Positions 26,227 to 35,337 of a stretch of DNA of 64,000 nucleotides are shown one piece after another. Source of the stretch: Brevundimonas pondensis (lineage in GTDB: Bacteria; Pseudomonadota; Alphaproteobacteria; Caulobacterales; Caulobacteraceae); assembly GCF_017487345.1 (NCBI RefSeq), contig NZ_CP062006.1, positions 3,044,001 through 3,108,000 on the forward strand, in the 5' to 3' direction. The position numbers and the translations under genes are program-made. The stretch's first letter is position 1, and every line of letters begins with the position of its first letter. The notes beneath the pieces are model-generated. The model was not told the DNA's origin. It saw only the letters and a list, made by a program, of their open reading frames with translations, and ran no database searches.

Positions 26227-27852
26227 ATGAGCCCCATCAATCGCCGCGCCGCCCTGAGCGGCCTGCTGGGCGGCGTCGCCGCCTCGGCCCTGCCGGTCGG
26301 CGCCGTCTTCGCTCAGACCAATGAAGAAGCCGCGCCTCTGGGCCGCGAATGGGCCGGGATGAAGTGGCGCAAGGGGATCGAAGGCCAACGCATGGCCGAT
26401 CTGGGCGACGGCACCTTCCTGAACCCCATCATGTCGGGCGACCACCCGGACCCGTCGATCCTAAAAGCCGGCGACGACTACTACATGACCTTCTCGTCGT
26501 TCGAGTCGGTGCCGGGCATCCACATCTGGCACTCACGCGACCTGGTGAACTGGCGGCCGATCACGGCGGCCCTGACCACCAATATCGGCTCGGTCTGGGC
26601 ACCCGAGCTGATCAAGCACGAAGGCCGCTTCTACTGCTACATCCCGGCCCGCTTCCCCAACTACCGCTCCAACTACGTCATCTGGGCCGACAGGATCGAA
26701 GGGCCGTGGAGCGAGCCGGTCGATCTGAAGATTCCGGCCAATATCGACCCCGGCCACATCGTCGGCGAGGACGGCAAGCGCTACCTGTTCCTGAACGGCG
26801 GCGACCGGGTGCGGCTGACCGACGACGGCCTGGCCACCGACGGCCCGCTGGAGCAGGTCTATGACGCCTGGCGCTATCCCGAGGACTGGATCGTCGAGGG
26901 GCACGCCCAGGAAGGACCCAAGCTGCTCAAGCGCGGCGACTACTTCTACATGATCACCGCCATCGGCGGCACGGCGGGTCCGCCGACCGGCCACATGGTC
27001 ATCGCCGCCCGGTCCAGGTCGATCCACGGCCCTTGGGAGGAATGCCCGCACAACCCCATCGTCCGCACTCGCAGCGGGGCCGAAAAGTGGTGGTCTCGCG
27101 GCCACGCCACCCTGGTCGAGGGCCCCACCGACGGCGACTGGTGGATGGTCTATCACGGCTATGAAAACGCCTACTGGAGTCTGGGCCGCCAGACCCTGCT
27201 GGACCCGATCGAGTGGACCGACGACGGCTGGTTCCGCGCCAAGGGCGGCGACCTGTCCAGACCCATCCCCATGCCGCGCGGCGGCCAGGCCGTGCCGCAC
27301 GGCATGGCCCTGTCAGACGACTTCACCACCGACAAGTTCGGCACCCAGTGGAGCTTCTACGACCCACAACCGAACGAGAAGGACCGCCTGCGCCGCGAAA
27401 ACGGCGTCCTGCACATGAAGGCCAAGGGCAAGGCCCCGGTCGACTGCTCGCCGCTGACCTTCGTCCAGGGCGAACAAGCCTATCAGATCGAGTGCGAGAT
27501 CGAGATCGACCCCGGCGCCGTGGCCGGCCTGATCCTCTTCTACGACCGGGCCCTCTATGCCGGTCTGGGTTTCGACCCGACGCGTTACGTCACCCACCAG
27601 TACGGCATCGAGCGCGGGCGCCCCGCCAATCCGCATGGCCGCCGCATGTTCATGCGCCTGACCAACGCCTATCAGAACGTCTATTTCGACACCTCGGCCG
27701 ACGGGGTGAACTGGAAGCGTTTCGACCGGGGCATGGAAGTCTCGGGCTATAACCAGAACGTCCGCGGCGGCTTCATGATGCTGCGCCCCGGCCTCTACGC
27801 CGCCGGCGAGGGCGAGGCGCGGTTCAAGAACTTCAAGTTCCGCGCCCTGTGA
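26227..27852 (+). CDS. Exported GH43 hydrolase with C-terminal beta-sandwich
   Basis: 541 residues. It has a twin-arginine-like signal (INRRAALSGLLGGVAASALP), then the GH43 propeller with catalytic base Asp75 in SGDHPDPSILKAGDDYYMT. The Asp in ANIDPGHIVGEDGKRYLF and the general-acid Glu in QEGPKLLKRGDYFYMI are also visible. From about residue 360 a second beta-sandwich follows (SDDFTTDKFGTQWSFYDPQP, LILFYDRALYAGLGF), the arrangement of beta-xylosidase/alpha-arabinofuranosidase GH43 proteins with a C-terminal accessory domain. It probably trims arabino- or xylo-oligosaccharides in the periplasm or outside. It ends the lyase-GH43-GH43 operon and is followed by a terminator. Confidence 0.82.
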   Translation: MSPINRRAALSGLLGGVAASALPVGAVFAQTNEEAAPLGREWAGMKWRKGIEGQRMADLGDGTFLNPIMSGDHPDPSILKAGDDYYMTFSSFESVPGIHIWHSRDLVNWRPITAALTTNIGSVWAPELIKHEGRFYCYIPARFPNYRSNYVIWADRIEGPWSEPVDLKIPANIDPGHIVGEDGKRYLFLNGGDRVRLTDDGLATDGPLEQVYDAWRYPEDWIVEGHAQEGPKLLKRGDYFYMITAIGGTAGPPTGHMVIAARSRSIHGPWEECPHNPIVRTRSGAEKWWSRGHATLVEGPTDGDWWMVYHGYENAYWSLGRQTLLDPIEWTDDGWFRAKGGDLSRPIPMPRGGQAVPHGMALSDDFTTDKFGTQWSFYDPQPNEKDRLRRENGVLHMKAKGKAPVDCSPLTFVQGEQAYQIECEIEIDPGAVAGLILFYDRALYAGLGFDPTRYVTHQYGIERGRPANPHGRRMFMRLTNAYQNVYFDTSADGVNWKRFDRGMEVSGYNQNVRGGFMMLRPGLYAAGEGEARFKNFKFRAL

Positions 27853-27858
27853 TGCGAA

Positions 27859-27894
27859 GGGGGCGGAGCCGAGACACTCCGCCCCCCTCTTTTC
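27859..27894 (+). terminator. Rho-independent terminator after the GH43 operon
   Basis: GGGGGCGGAG (27859-27868) pairs perfectly with CTCCGCCCCC (27877-27886) around an eight-base loop, followed by CTCTTTTCTC. It lies seven bases past the GH43 stop, between convergent genes. Confidence 0.85.
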
Positions 27895-29202
27895 TCAGCT
27901 TGGCGCGCCGTCCTTCCGGGTCAGGCTCGCCAGGTCCCAGTCGGCCTCGACGAAGAGGCGACGCGTCTCGCCCACGACCGGATAGCCGCCGACCTCGCGC
28001 TCGTCGTCGATGATGCGGCCGGTTCCGGTGCGCACCTCCTCCAGAATCCGCCGATCCACGGCGTCGCGCGCCCAGGGCCGCGCGCCAGCCTCTGCCATGA
28101 CCCAGGCTTCCACCTCGCTTGAGGGCCGGACCCGGAACCCGACAGGCCAGTGCGGCGAGGTGCTCAGTCGCCTGATCTTGGGCTCACGGTCGGAGATGAC
28201 CCCGAGCTCTTGCATAGTCCGGCCACCGGCATGCTGCGCCGGATTGTCGTGAACATAGAGGTCCAGATCCCCCTGCCCCTCCACGATCAGGAAGGGCAGG
28301 TCGGCGCGCGTCGAAGGCCCGCCCCGCGTCACGTTGCCGACGATCGACAGCTGTCCGACTTCCCAAGGATGATCGCCCCATTCCGAGGCGTTCAGCGCAT
28401 AATGCATGCAGCGGTTGCCGGGGTTGTAGATCAGGTTGTTGGCGCTGACCGCGTGGACACCGCCCTTGAACAACTGGTTCCGCTCATGGTCGTGGGCGTA
28501 GAGGTTGCCGACGATCAGCACCTGGGTGGCGTTGTCGTGAATCAGCGTGCCCTTGGAATGTTCGCCCTTGACGTGGCTGGCGTTCGACAGGCCTTCGGAC
28601 ACGATGTTGCGGCTGAAGGTGATGCGGCGCGAGGTATGCGTTCGCCACTGCTCCACCCTATCGCCGCCGTCGAAACGCGGACCGGACGCCGACAGGTTCT
28701 CGTCCGTCGCCCAGCTGAAGGAGCACTGGTCCACGATCACGTCATGCGCGCCCGAGGTGGTCAGGCCGTCGACCTCCCAGCCGCTTTTCCCCGCCGCTCC
28801 GTCTGCGCCGGGCCGGATGCGGACATGGCGCACGATGACGTCATGAGTGCGCAGGCTGATCCCGCCCCGGATCAGGGTGATTCCCGGTTCGGGCGCGGTC
28901 TGACCGGCGAGGGTCAGGAAGGGGTTCGCCACCCGGATGTCGCGGCGCTGCAGGTCGATGACGCCGCCGACCTCGAACACCACGATGCGCGGCCCCTCGG
29001 CCTCCAGCGCGGCCCGCAGCGAGCCCTCCCCCTCGTCCGCCAGGGTGGTGACGCGGATGATCCGGCCGCCACGTCCACCGGGGGTCGAGGCGGCCCAGCC
29101 CAAGGCGCCGGGAAAGGCCAGGGCTTCGCCTTCCGCCAAGACGGGCAGGGGCAGAGCCCCGACCGCAACGGCGGTCAGCATCAGACGGCGACGATCGATC
29201 AT
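27895..29202 (-). CDS. Exported pectate lyase, PL1-like beta-helix
   Basis: 435-residue protein with a short signal (MIDRRRLMLTAVAVGALPLPVLA) and a right-handed beta-helix. Characteristic strands are STPGGRGGRIIRVTTLADEG, GSLRAALEAEGPRIVVFEVG, LTLAGQTAPEPGITLIRGG and VIVDQCSFSWATDENLS, with Asp residues suited to calcium binding. This matches the PL1-type pectate lyase group found in many environmental bacteria. The start at 29202 overlaps the stop of the upstream GH43 gene (ATGA), so both are made from one transcript. The same frame stays open upstream but there it is a shadow of the GH43 gene. Confidence 0.8.
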   Translation of the reverse strand: MIDRRRLMLTAVAVGALPLPVLAEGEALAFPGALGWAASTPGGRGGRIIRVTTLADEGEGSLRAALEAEGPRIVVFEVGGVIDLQRRDIRVANPFLTLAGQTAPEPGITLIRGGISLRTHDVIVRHVRIRPGADGAAGKSGWEVDGLTTSGAHDVIVDQCSFSWATDENLSASGPRFDGGDRVEQWRTHTSRRITFSRNIVSEGLSNASHVKGEHSKGTLIHDNATQVLIVGNLYAHDHERNQLFKGGVHAVSANNLIYNPGNRCMHYALNASEWGDHPWEVGQLSIVGNVTRGGPSTRADLPFLIVEGQGDLDLYVHDNPAQHAGGRTMQELGVISDREPKIRRLSTSPHWPVGFRVRPSSEVEAWVMAEAGARPWARDAVDRRILEEVRTGTGRIIDDEREVGGYPVVGETRRLFVEADWDLASLTRKDGAPS

Positions 29203-30428
29203 GTCAGCGGCTCCAGCGGCGGCAGGGGTCTGGCGAAGGGCTGGTCCCCTGCGACGACGATGCGGCCCTCGGCGTCGAAGTCCACACGGATCAGGCCGGG
29301 CTTCTCGCGGAAATGGCTCTGCTCGTCGTTGCCGAAGAAGGTGGACCACCACCGCCCCTCGCGGTCCTTGAAGACATTGCCGCCCCCGGCGCATGGCGCG
29401 GCCTCGTGCTTCATCCGATAGGGGCCGTGCAGGGCCTCGGACACGGCGAAGACGAAGGAGTAGCGCCCCTCCACATTGCCGACCGCGCCGAGGTAATAGA
29501 GGTCATCCTTCCTGAAGAGGGTCGCGCCCTCGTAGCCCAGGGTGTTCTCGCCCTTCAGGCAGCGGGCGCGGTCGCGCGCCACGATGCACTGGGTGTCGGC
29601 GAAGCTTGTCCGCTTCCAGTCCTCGGCATAGCCGGACAGGTCGTCCTTCAGCCGCACGATCTCGTCGCCCGAGCCATAGGTCAGATAGACCGCGCCGTCG
29701 TCGTCCTGGAACAGGGTGGCGTCGATGCCCCGGCGCAAGTGGGCGTCGGGCGAAAAGGCGTATTCGTATGGCCCCTCGGGCTTGCCCGTCGTGCTGCGCA
29801 GGATGCCGAGGCCAGCGCGGCTGACGCTGAAGCAGAGGAAATAATTTCCGGCGACATAGTGGATTTCGGGCGCCCAGATGGCGCGGAAGGGCACGCCGCG
29901 CCGCATCCGCCATTCCCTGGCCCAGCCGCCTTCGCGGTCCAGGCTCCAGACCAGACCCAGATAGGTCCAGTCGACCAGATCGGTCGAGCGCCACAGCTCG
30001 ATCCCGTCGTTGAAGGCCCAGATGTTGTCGCCGGTCGAGCCGGTCATGTAGTAGGCCCCGTCGCCGCCGATGCAGATCTGGGTGTCGCGCAGGTGCAGCT
30101 CCATCAGCGGATGGATCGGCGGCAGCAGCCCCTTGTCCACCGCCGAGCCCGTTGCGGCCTCGCCCCACGGCAGGGTCGGATAGGCCATCGACCGCGCGCC
30201 GCGATACCGCACGCCCGCCAGGCCCGACATCCAGCCGCCGCGCGCATCGTCGGGCATCGTCGCGGCGCCGGGCCCGCTGACGCCCCGGTATGGATAGGGA
30301 TTGCGGTCAGGCGCCGGGATCAGGCGCCCGGAATCCTCCGCCGCCTGAGCGAGGAGCTGCGGTGCGTACAGGCTGGCCGTGGTCGCCACAGCCCAGCCAC
30401 AGAAGGATCGCCGGCCCTGGACAATCAT
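29199..30428 (-). CDS. Exported GH43-like hydrolase
   Basis: About 409 residues. A twin-arginine-like leader (QGRRSFCGWAVATTASLY) precedes a GH43 propeller: LRDTQICIGGDGAYYMTGS carries the presumed base Asp, RAIWAPEIHYVAGNYFLCFS is a typical second blade, and YEGATLFRKDDLYYLGAVG carries the candidate general-acid Glu. It differs enough from the other two GH43 proteins here to suggest a different linkage. The ATG at 30428 follows AAGGGGGTAGGGG; the longer open frame upstream runs into the promoter region with the shared operator. It is the first gene of the two-gene operon with the PL1-like lyase. Confidence 0.75.
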   Translation of the reverse strand: MIVQGRRSFCGWAVATTASLYAPQLLAQAAEDSGRLIPAPDRNPYPYRGVSGPGAATMPDDARGGWMSGLAGVRYRGARSMAYPTLPWGEAATGSAVDKGLLPPIHPLMELHLRDTQICIGGDGAYYMTGSTGDNIWAFNDGIELWRSTDLVDWTYLGLVWSLDREGGWAREWRMRRGVPFRAIWAPEIHYVAGNYFLCFSVSRAGLGILRSTTGKPEGPYEYAFSPDAHLRRGIDATLFQDDDGAVYLTYGSGDEIVRLKDDLSGYAEDWKRTSFADTQCIVARDRARCLKGENTLGYEGATLFRKDDLYYLGAVGNVEGRYSFVFAVSEALHGPYRMKHEAAPCAGGGNVFKDREGRWWSTFFGNDEQSHFREKPGLIRVDFDAEGRIVVAGDQPFARPLPPLEPLT

Positions 30429-30510
30429 GCCCCTACCCCCTTGCGCATTTGATTCCCTCATGATCATCAATAGGATGACACCGGTATCAGAAAACGCTTG
30501 TTGGGCTAAA

Positions 30511-30524
30511 AATATTATAATACT
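30511..30524 (-). promoter_or_regulatory. Candidate regulon operator, site 3
   Basis: Read on the minus strand this is AGTATTATAATATT, the third copy of the motif also present at 9924 and 23421. The core TATTATAATA is a perfect palindrome. It lies between the divergent GH43 gene (start 30428) and the TonB receptor gene (start 30611), inside an AT-rich patch. Confidence 0.65.
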
Positions 30525-30610
30525 TTTTAGATGAAGCCGGGTGGTCGCCCGGCGGCTGGATGATCGACAGAACCCGCCAAGAGGTCCTGCGATCGAGGAG
30601 GAGGGACCCC

Positions 30611-33600
30611 ATGACGAACAATTCAACGCTACAGTTGCGCGCGGCCGCGTCGCCCATCGCGCTCTGTCTTGCGGCCATGCTGGCCGCCTCGCCCGCCGTC
30701 GCGCAGGAACAGTCGAACGACCAGACCACCACCGTGGACGAGGTCGTGGTCACCGGCCTGCGCGCCTCGCTGGCCAGCGCCCTGAACGAGAAGCGGCGCT
30801 CGAACACCATCGTCGACGTCATCAACGCCGAGGACATCGCCGACTTTCCTGACGCCAACCTGGCGGAATCCCTGCAGCGTATTCCTGGCGTTTCGATCGA
30901 CCGCGAGAACGGCGAAGGCAACAGCATCTCGGTGCGCGGTCTGGGCGGCGACTTCACCCGCGTGCGCCTGAACGGTCTGGAGACCCTGTCGACCTCGGGC
31001 GCCAGCAACGCCGACGGCGCCCTGCGGCGCGATCGCGGCTTCGCCTTCAACACCTTCGCCTCGGAGCTGTTCAACTCGCTGAAGGTGCAGAAGTCCGCCG
31101 ACGCCATGACCGACGAGGGCTCTCTGGGCGCCACGGTCGATCTGATCTCCGGACGGCCTTTCAACTTCAGCGACAGTCGCTTCGCCCTGACCCTGCAGGA
31201 CGCCTATTACGAGAACGGCGAGACCCATAACCCCCGCGTCGCCCTACTGGCCTCGGATCGCTGGAGCAGCAAGATCGGCGAGTTCGGTCTGCTGGGTTCG
31301 GTCGCCTACAACAAGCGCGACCAGTCGGTCGACAGCTATACGCGCGGCGTCGGCTCCTCGGACTACACCTATCGAGGCGCGACCTTCAACAATGTGGGAA
31401 GCAACGCCGCTGGCGATCATCAGGGCTTCGCCCTGCCGATCGGCACCAACCCGGCCACCGCCCTGCCACGCGTCACCAACCCCGAGGCTCTCTCCTATCT
31501 GATCGGTTCAGACCCGGCCGCCTACGCCCTGATCAACGGGGGAAGCACGCGCGGCTCCCTGGTCCGCATCCCAGCCCTGGCGACCCTGAATCATCGCGAG
31601 GTCGAGCAAGAACGCGTGGGCGTGACCCTGTCGGCGCAATGGCGCCCGACCGATCGGACCACGATCAGCTTCGACAACCTCTATTCGGAGATGACCCAGG
31701 TCTCGACCAACTACCAGATCGGCGCGGTCGGCCTGAACCGGAACAACACCAACGGCAACCGCACGCTGACCTCGCTCAGCTACCAGACCTATCCGACGAC
31801 CAGCGCGGCCAACAACAGCTATCGCAACCGGCGCGGCATCTACGCCACCTGCACCAGCCAGGAAGCCAATGAGTTCCGCGACGCCATCGACTGCGGTCAG
31901 AGCCTGTATGGCAACACCCCCGTCTTCACGACGGCGCCGGGCGCCAACGTCAACAATCTCCTGGCCGGGACCGGCAGCTTCAACCCGAACAACCTCGAGG
32001 TTTACGACTACTACAACCAGCCCGGCTCGGTCGGCTATGTCGCCCACCCCAACTATCTGGCCATGCGCGGCGCCTTCATCGGCCGCCCCTCGGTGCGCCT
32101 GATGGACGCCGCGCTGAGCGCCAACGGCGAGAACGCAGCCTATCTGAAGCTGGCGAACGTCGATATGCGCTCGGCGGTCGACCAAGGCGGCTACACGACC
32201 GAATTCCGCCAGAACTCGATCAATCTGGAGCATGAATTCACCGACCGCTTCCGCATGACGGCGCTGATCGGCGACTCCAAATCCACCAATGACAACACCG
32301 GCCTGCTGGCCGACTTTATCCGCCTCGACTCCGGACAGGGCGCGGCTGGAGACGGCTACTTCGTCTACGACGAGCGCGGCGGCGGCGACATGCCGTTCAT
32401 GGACTTCGGCTTCGATGTCGCCGATCCGACCAAGTGGGACTTCGTCAAGGGCTACTCGGCCCTGCGCCACTACAAGACGATCACCGAGAACGGCTACCGC
32501 ACCGCCAGGGCCGACTTCGCCTGGGACTACAACGACGACATCACCTTCCGCTTCGGCGGCGGCGCACGCGAATTCGACTTCTTCTACACGCGATATGAGC
32601 GCCTGATCGGGGACACGATGAACCCCAGTCTGCTGGAAGGTGTCCGCTCGGGTCTCGCCGAGGCCACCACGGTCGGCCAGATGGGTCAGGTCGTTGACTG
32701 GGGCAAGGGTCTGAACGTGCCGGACGGAATGCCGACCCGGTTCTTCGCGCCCAATCTTCAGGCCTTCCAGAGCCGCTTCGGTTTCGATTGCAACTGCATC
32801 AACGAATGGGGGGACTGGCGCCTGTCGGACCTGCGCAACGGCGGCGTGAACACCTTCTGGGTGGATGAAAAGTCCCACAGCCTCTACGGTCAGGTCGACT
32901 TCAACATCCCGCTGTACCTGGGCGTCCTGCGCGGCAACGCCGGCGTGCGCTACGCCCGCACGGAAGTCGACGCCCGCGGCCGCTCGCCCAGCGGCCGCCC
33001 GGTCGAGAATTCAAACGCCTACAACGACTATCTGCCTTCACTGAACCTGGCGTGGGAGCCGACCGAAAAACTGATCCTGCGCTTTGCCGCGGCCAAGGTC
33101 ATGGCGCGGCCGCAAATGATGGCCCTGCACCCCGGCGTCACCGCCTTCAATGTGCCGACCGGCATCGGCACGGCGCCCGCCGAGTTCGACGGCAGCAACG
33201 CCGCCATCACCCTGGGCAACACCCGCCTGAAGCCGTTCCGCGCCACCAACCTCGACTTCAACGCGGAATGGTACTTCGCTCGCGACGCCATCCTGTCGGT
33301 CGCCTACTTCTGGAAGGAAATCGAAAGCTTCCCGCAGGTCGTCCTGCGTGAATCCCGACTGAGCGAGATCTTCGACGCCGCCGCCATCGCCAACCTGCGC
33401 GCCACTTGGGACGGTCTGGTCGATGAAGGTTCGGCTAGCCGCCGGGCCTATCTGGACGAGGACCGCCCCTTCCAGATCCGCCAGTACAACGACGCGCCCG
33501 GCGGAACCCTGGACGGCTTCGAGATCGCCTATCAGCAGAACTTCACCTTCCTGCCGGGTCTGCTCGAATATACGGGCGTTCAACTGAACTACACCAAGAT

Positions 33601-34021
33601 CAACTCCGAACTGGAGTACATCCTGGACCCGGCGCGCGGTCTCACGGGCACGGCGCCCTTCCTGGGCGCCTCGCCGGAATCGTTCAACGCCACCATCTTC
33701 TATGAAGACCCCAAGTTCAGCGCCCGCATCTCGACGGCCTATCGCGCGGCCTACCAGACCACCTATCCTCTGGCTTCGGGCGGCTGCGATCCAGGCGTCT
33801 GCGACTCGCCTCTGATCAACGACTTCATCGGCAGCGACGAGACCCTGAACGTCGACGCCTCAGCCACCTACAAGCTGACAGATCATGTCACGATCACCGT
33901 GGAAGCGCTGAACCTGACCAATCAGACGGACAGCCGCTGGGCCTATCAGAACGACCCCGTCGTCCAGAACTACGCCAGCACCGGCCGGCAGTACTTCGTC
34001 GGCGCCCGCTTCACCTTCTGA
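30611..34021 (+). CDS. TonB-dependent receptor, Caulobacter type, for pectin oligosaccharides
   Basis: 1,136-residue outer-membrane receptor. A signal peptide (IALCLAAMLAASPAVAQ) is followed by the TonB-box-like DEVVVTGLRASLASALNEKR, the plug (DFPDANLAESLQRIPGVSID, then GNSISVRGLGGDFTRVRLNG) and a long 22-strand barrel ending RQYFVGARFTF. The plug opening with a SLxxALxxKR segment is typical of the large receptors of Caulobacteraceae that import plant oligosaccharides. Its position among lyases and GH43 enzymes, and the shared operator, point to pectin or arabinan fragments as substrate. A strong terminator follows. Confidence 0.87.
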   Translation: MTNNSTLQLRAAASPIALCLAAMLAASPAVAQEQSNDQTTTVDEVVVTGLRASLASALNEKRRSNTIVDVINAEDIADFPDANLAESLQRIPGVSIDRENGEGNSISVRGLGGDFTRVRLNGLETLSTSGASNADGALRRDRGFAFNTFASELFNSLKVQKSADAMTDEGSLGATVDLISGRPFNFSDSRFALTLQDAYYENGETHNPRVALLASDRWSSKIGEFGLLGSVAYNKRDQSVDSYTRGVGSSDYTYRGATFNNVGSNAAGDHQGFALPIGTNPATALPRVTNPEALSYLIGSDPAAYALINGGSTRGSLVRIPALATLNHREVEQERVGVTLSAQWRPTDRTTISFDNLYSEMTQVSTNYQIGAVGLNRNNTNGNRTLTSLSYQTYPTTSAANNSYRNRRGIYATCTSQEANEFRDAIDCGQSLYGNTPVFTTAPGANVNNLLAGTGSFNPNNLEVYDYYNQPGSVGYVAHPNYLAMRGAFIGRPSVRLMDAALSANGENAAYLKLANVDMRSAVDQGGYTTEFRQNSINLEHEFTDRFRMTALIGDSKSTNDNTGLLADFIRLDSGQGAAGDGYFVYDERGGGDMPFMDFGFDVADPTKWDFVKGYSALRHYKTITENGYRTARADFAWDYNDDITFRFGGGAREFDFFYTRYERLIGDTMNPSLLEGVRSGLAEATTVGQMGQVVDWGKGLNVPDGMPTRFFAPNLQAFQSRFGFDCNCINEWGDWRLSDLRNGGVNTFWVDEKSHSLYGQVDFNIPLYLGVLRGNAGVRYARTEVDARGRSPSGRPVENSNAYNDYLPSLNLAWEPTEKLILRFAAAKVMARPQMMALHPGVTAFNVPTGIGTAPAEFDGSNAAITLGNTRLKPFRATNLDFNAEWYFARDAILSVAYFWKEIESFPQVVLRESRLSEIFDAAAIANLRATWDGLVDEGSASRRAYLDEDRPFQIRQYNDAPGGTLDGFEIAYQQNFTFLPGLLEYTGVQLNYTKINSELEYILDPARGLTGTAPFLGASPESFNATIFYEDPKFSARISTAYRAAYQTTYPLASGGCDPGVCDSPLINDFIGSDETLNVDASATYKLTDHVTITVEALNLTNQTDSRWAYQNDPVVQNYASTGRQYFVGARFTF

Positions 34022-34065
34022 TCCTGAGATCGACAGAGCCTCCTCCCGGATGAGCTGTCGCACTT

Positions 34066-34096
34066 GAAGCGCCGTGGAAACACGGCGCTTCCTTTT
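34066..34096 (+). terminator. Rho-independent terminator after the TonB receptor
   Basis: GAAGCGCCGTG (34066-34076), loop GAAA, and CACGGCGCTTC (34081-34091) form a perfect eleven-base-pair hairpin with a stable tetraloop, followed by CTTTT. It ends the receptor transcript 45 bases after its stop and precedes the pectate lyase gene. Confidence 0.9.
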
Positions 34097-34135
34097 ATCA
34101 GCCGCTCGCCGCCGCCCGTCCAAGGAGCCGCCGTC

Positions 34136-35197
34136 GTGATTTCAAGGCCCTGTCTCAGCGCTCTTGGCGCCCTGCCTCTCTCGCTGGCTCTCGCTGCGCC
34201 CGTCATCGCCGCCGAAGCGCCGCCGACATGGAACGCTGCGGTTCTGACCCGCGCCGAGGCCTGGTACGCAAGCCCGGAGGCGCGCCGCATCGCCGACAAT
34301 GTCCTGCGCCACCAGTCCATCGAGGGCGGCTGGCCCAAGAACACGCCCCTCGGCGATCCTCCGCGCCCGGACGCCGACCCGGGCCTGGCCAACACCTTCG
34401 ACAATCAGGCCACAACCCTGCCCCTGGCCTTCCTGGCGCGTGTCGCGACCGCAACCGGAGATCCCGCCTATGTGGTCGCCGTTCAACGTGGACTCGACTA
34501 CGTCCTGGCGGCCCAGTATCCGAACGGCGGCTGGCCCCAGTATTACCCGCTTCGCGGCGGCTACCACGACCATGTGACCTTCAACGACGACGCGATGATC
34601 CGCGTCATGCGCCTCCTGCGCCATGTCGCAAGCGGCCGCCCGCCCTACGCCTTCATCGACGACACCAGGAGGAGCCGCGCCGAAACTGCGGTGCGACAAG
34701 GCGTCGACCTGATCCTCAAAACCCAGGTTCGCCAGAACGGCCGGCTGACGGCCTGGTGCGCCCAGTACGACGCCCAGACCCTGGCCCCGGCCTGGGCGCG
34801 ACGGTTCGAACCGCCCTCCCTGTCCGGCAGTGAAAGCGTGGGCGTCGTCCGCTTCCTGATGGAAATCGACCATCCCTCGCCCCAGGTCACAGCGGCCATC
34901 GAAGGCGCTCTCGACTGGTTCCGGGTCTCGGCCATCCATGACACCCGCCTGGAAGACTACATCGACCCCGAAGGGCGTCCCGACAAGCGTCTGGCCGCAG
35001 CGCCCGGCGCCGCCCCCCTGTGGGCCCGTTTCTATGACCTGGCGACCAATCAGCCGATCTATATGGGACGGGATTCCGTTCCCCATGGCGACCTGGCCGC
35101 GATCGAACGCGAACGCCGCCTGGGCTACGCCTATATCGGCGAATGGCCCGCCGCCTTGCTGAGGTCGACCCGACCGACCGGAACGCCGGTCCCATGA
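34136..35197 (+). CDS. Secreted pectate lyase, PL10 family (PelA-like)
   Basis: 353-residue exported lyase. A signal peptide (ALGALPLSLALAAPVIAAEA) precedes the alpha/alpha toroid with PL10 landmarks: SIEGGWPKNTPLGD, NTFDNQATTLPLAFLARV, YPNGGWPQYYPLRGGYHDHV, VTFNDDAMIRVMRLL and WCAQYDAQTLAPAWARRFEP. It cleaves polygalacturonate by beta-elimination outside the cell or in the periplasm. The start is a GTG at 34136 with AAGGAG nine bases upstream; an upstream in-frame ATG falls in the preceding terminator and is rejected. It probably has its own promoter in the short gap after the terminator. Confidence 0.85.
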   Translation: MISRPCLSALGALPLSLALAAPVIAAEAPPTWNAAVLTRAEAWYASPEARRIADNVLRHQSIEGGWPKNTPLGDPPRPDADPGLANTFDNQATTLPLAFLARVATATGDPAYVVAVQRGLDYVLAAQYPNGGWPQYYPLRGGYHDHVTFNDDAMIRVMRLLRHVASGRPPYAFIDDTRRSRAETAVRQGVDLILKTQVRQNGRLTAWCAQYDAQTLAPAWARRFEPPSLSGSESVGVVRFLMEIDHPSPQVTAAIEGALDWFRVSAIHDTRLEDYIDPEGRPDKRLAAAPGAAPLWARFYDLATNQPIYMGRDSVPHGDLAAIERERRLGYAYIGEWPAALLRSTRPTGTPVP

Positions 35198-35208
35198 TCG
35201 GATGAGCT

Positions 35209-35235
35209 AAAGCCTCAGCCACGGCCTTCTTTTTT
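35209..35235 (+). terminator. Probable terminator after the PL10 gene
   Basis: AAAGCC and GGCCTT can pair with one mismatch and are followed by CTTTTTT. The stem is short but the T-run is good, and it lies 11 bases beyond the lyase stop. Confidence 0.45.
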
Positions 35236-35257
35236 CCCCGCCCTGACGGTCAGTCGG

Positions 35258-35285
35258 TGTAGAGGTAATTCCTCTCAGGATTGTC
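35258..35285 (+). promoter_or_regulatory. Candidate ECF-type promoter of the sigma/anti-sigma operon
   Basis: TGTAGAGG at 35258 and TTGTC at 35281 are separated by exactly 15 bases. The same pair, TGTAGGGG and TTGTC with identical spacing, occurs in front of the receptor gene at 36869-36896. This is the layout expected for a promoter read by the sigma factor itself. The start codon is 52 bases downstream of the element. Confidence 0.5.
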
Positions 35286-35337
35286 TGACGAATTGCCGCC
35301 CGCCGACCGGGCCCGGCGACGTCAGGATGGAACAGGC

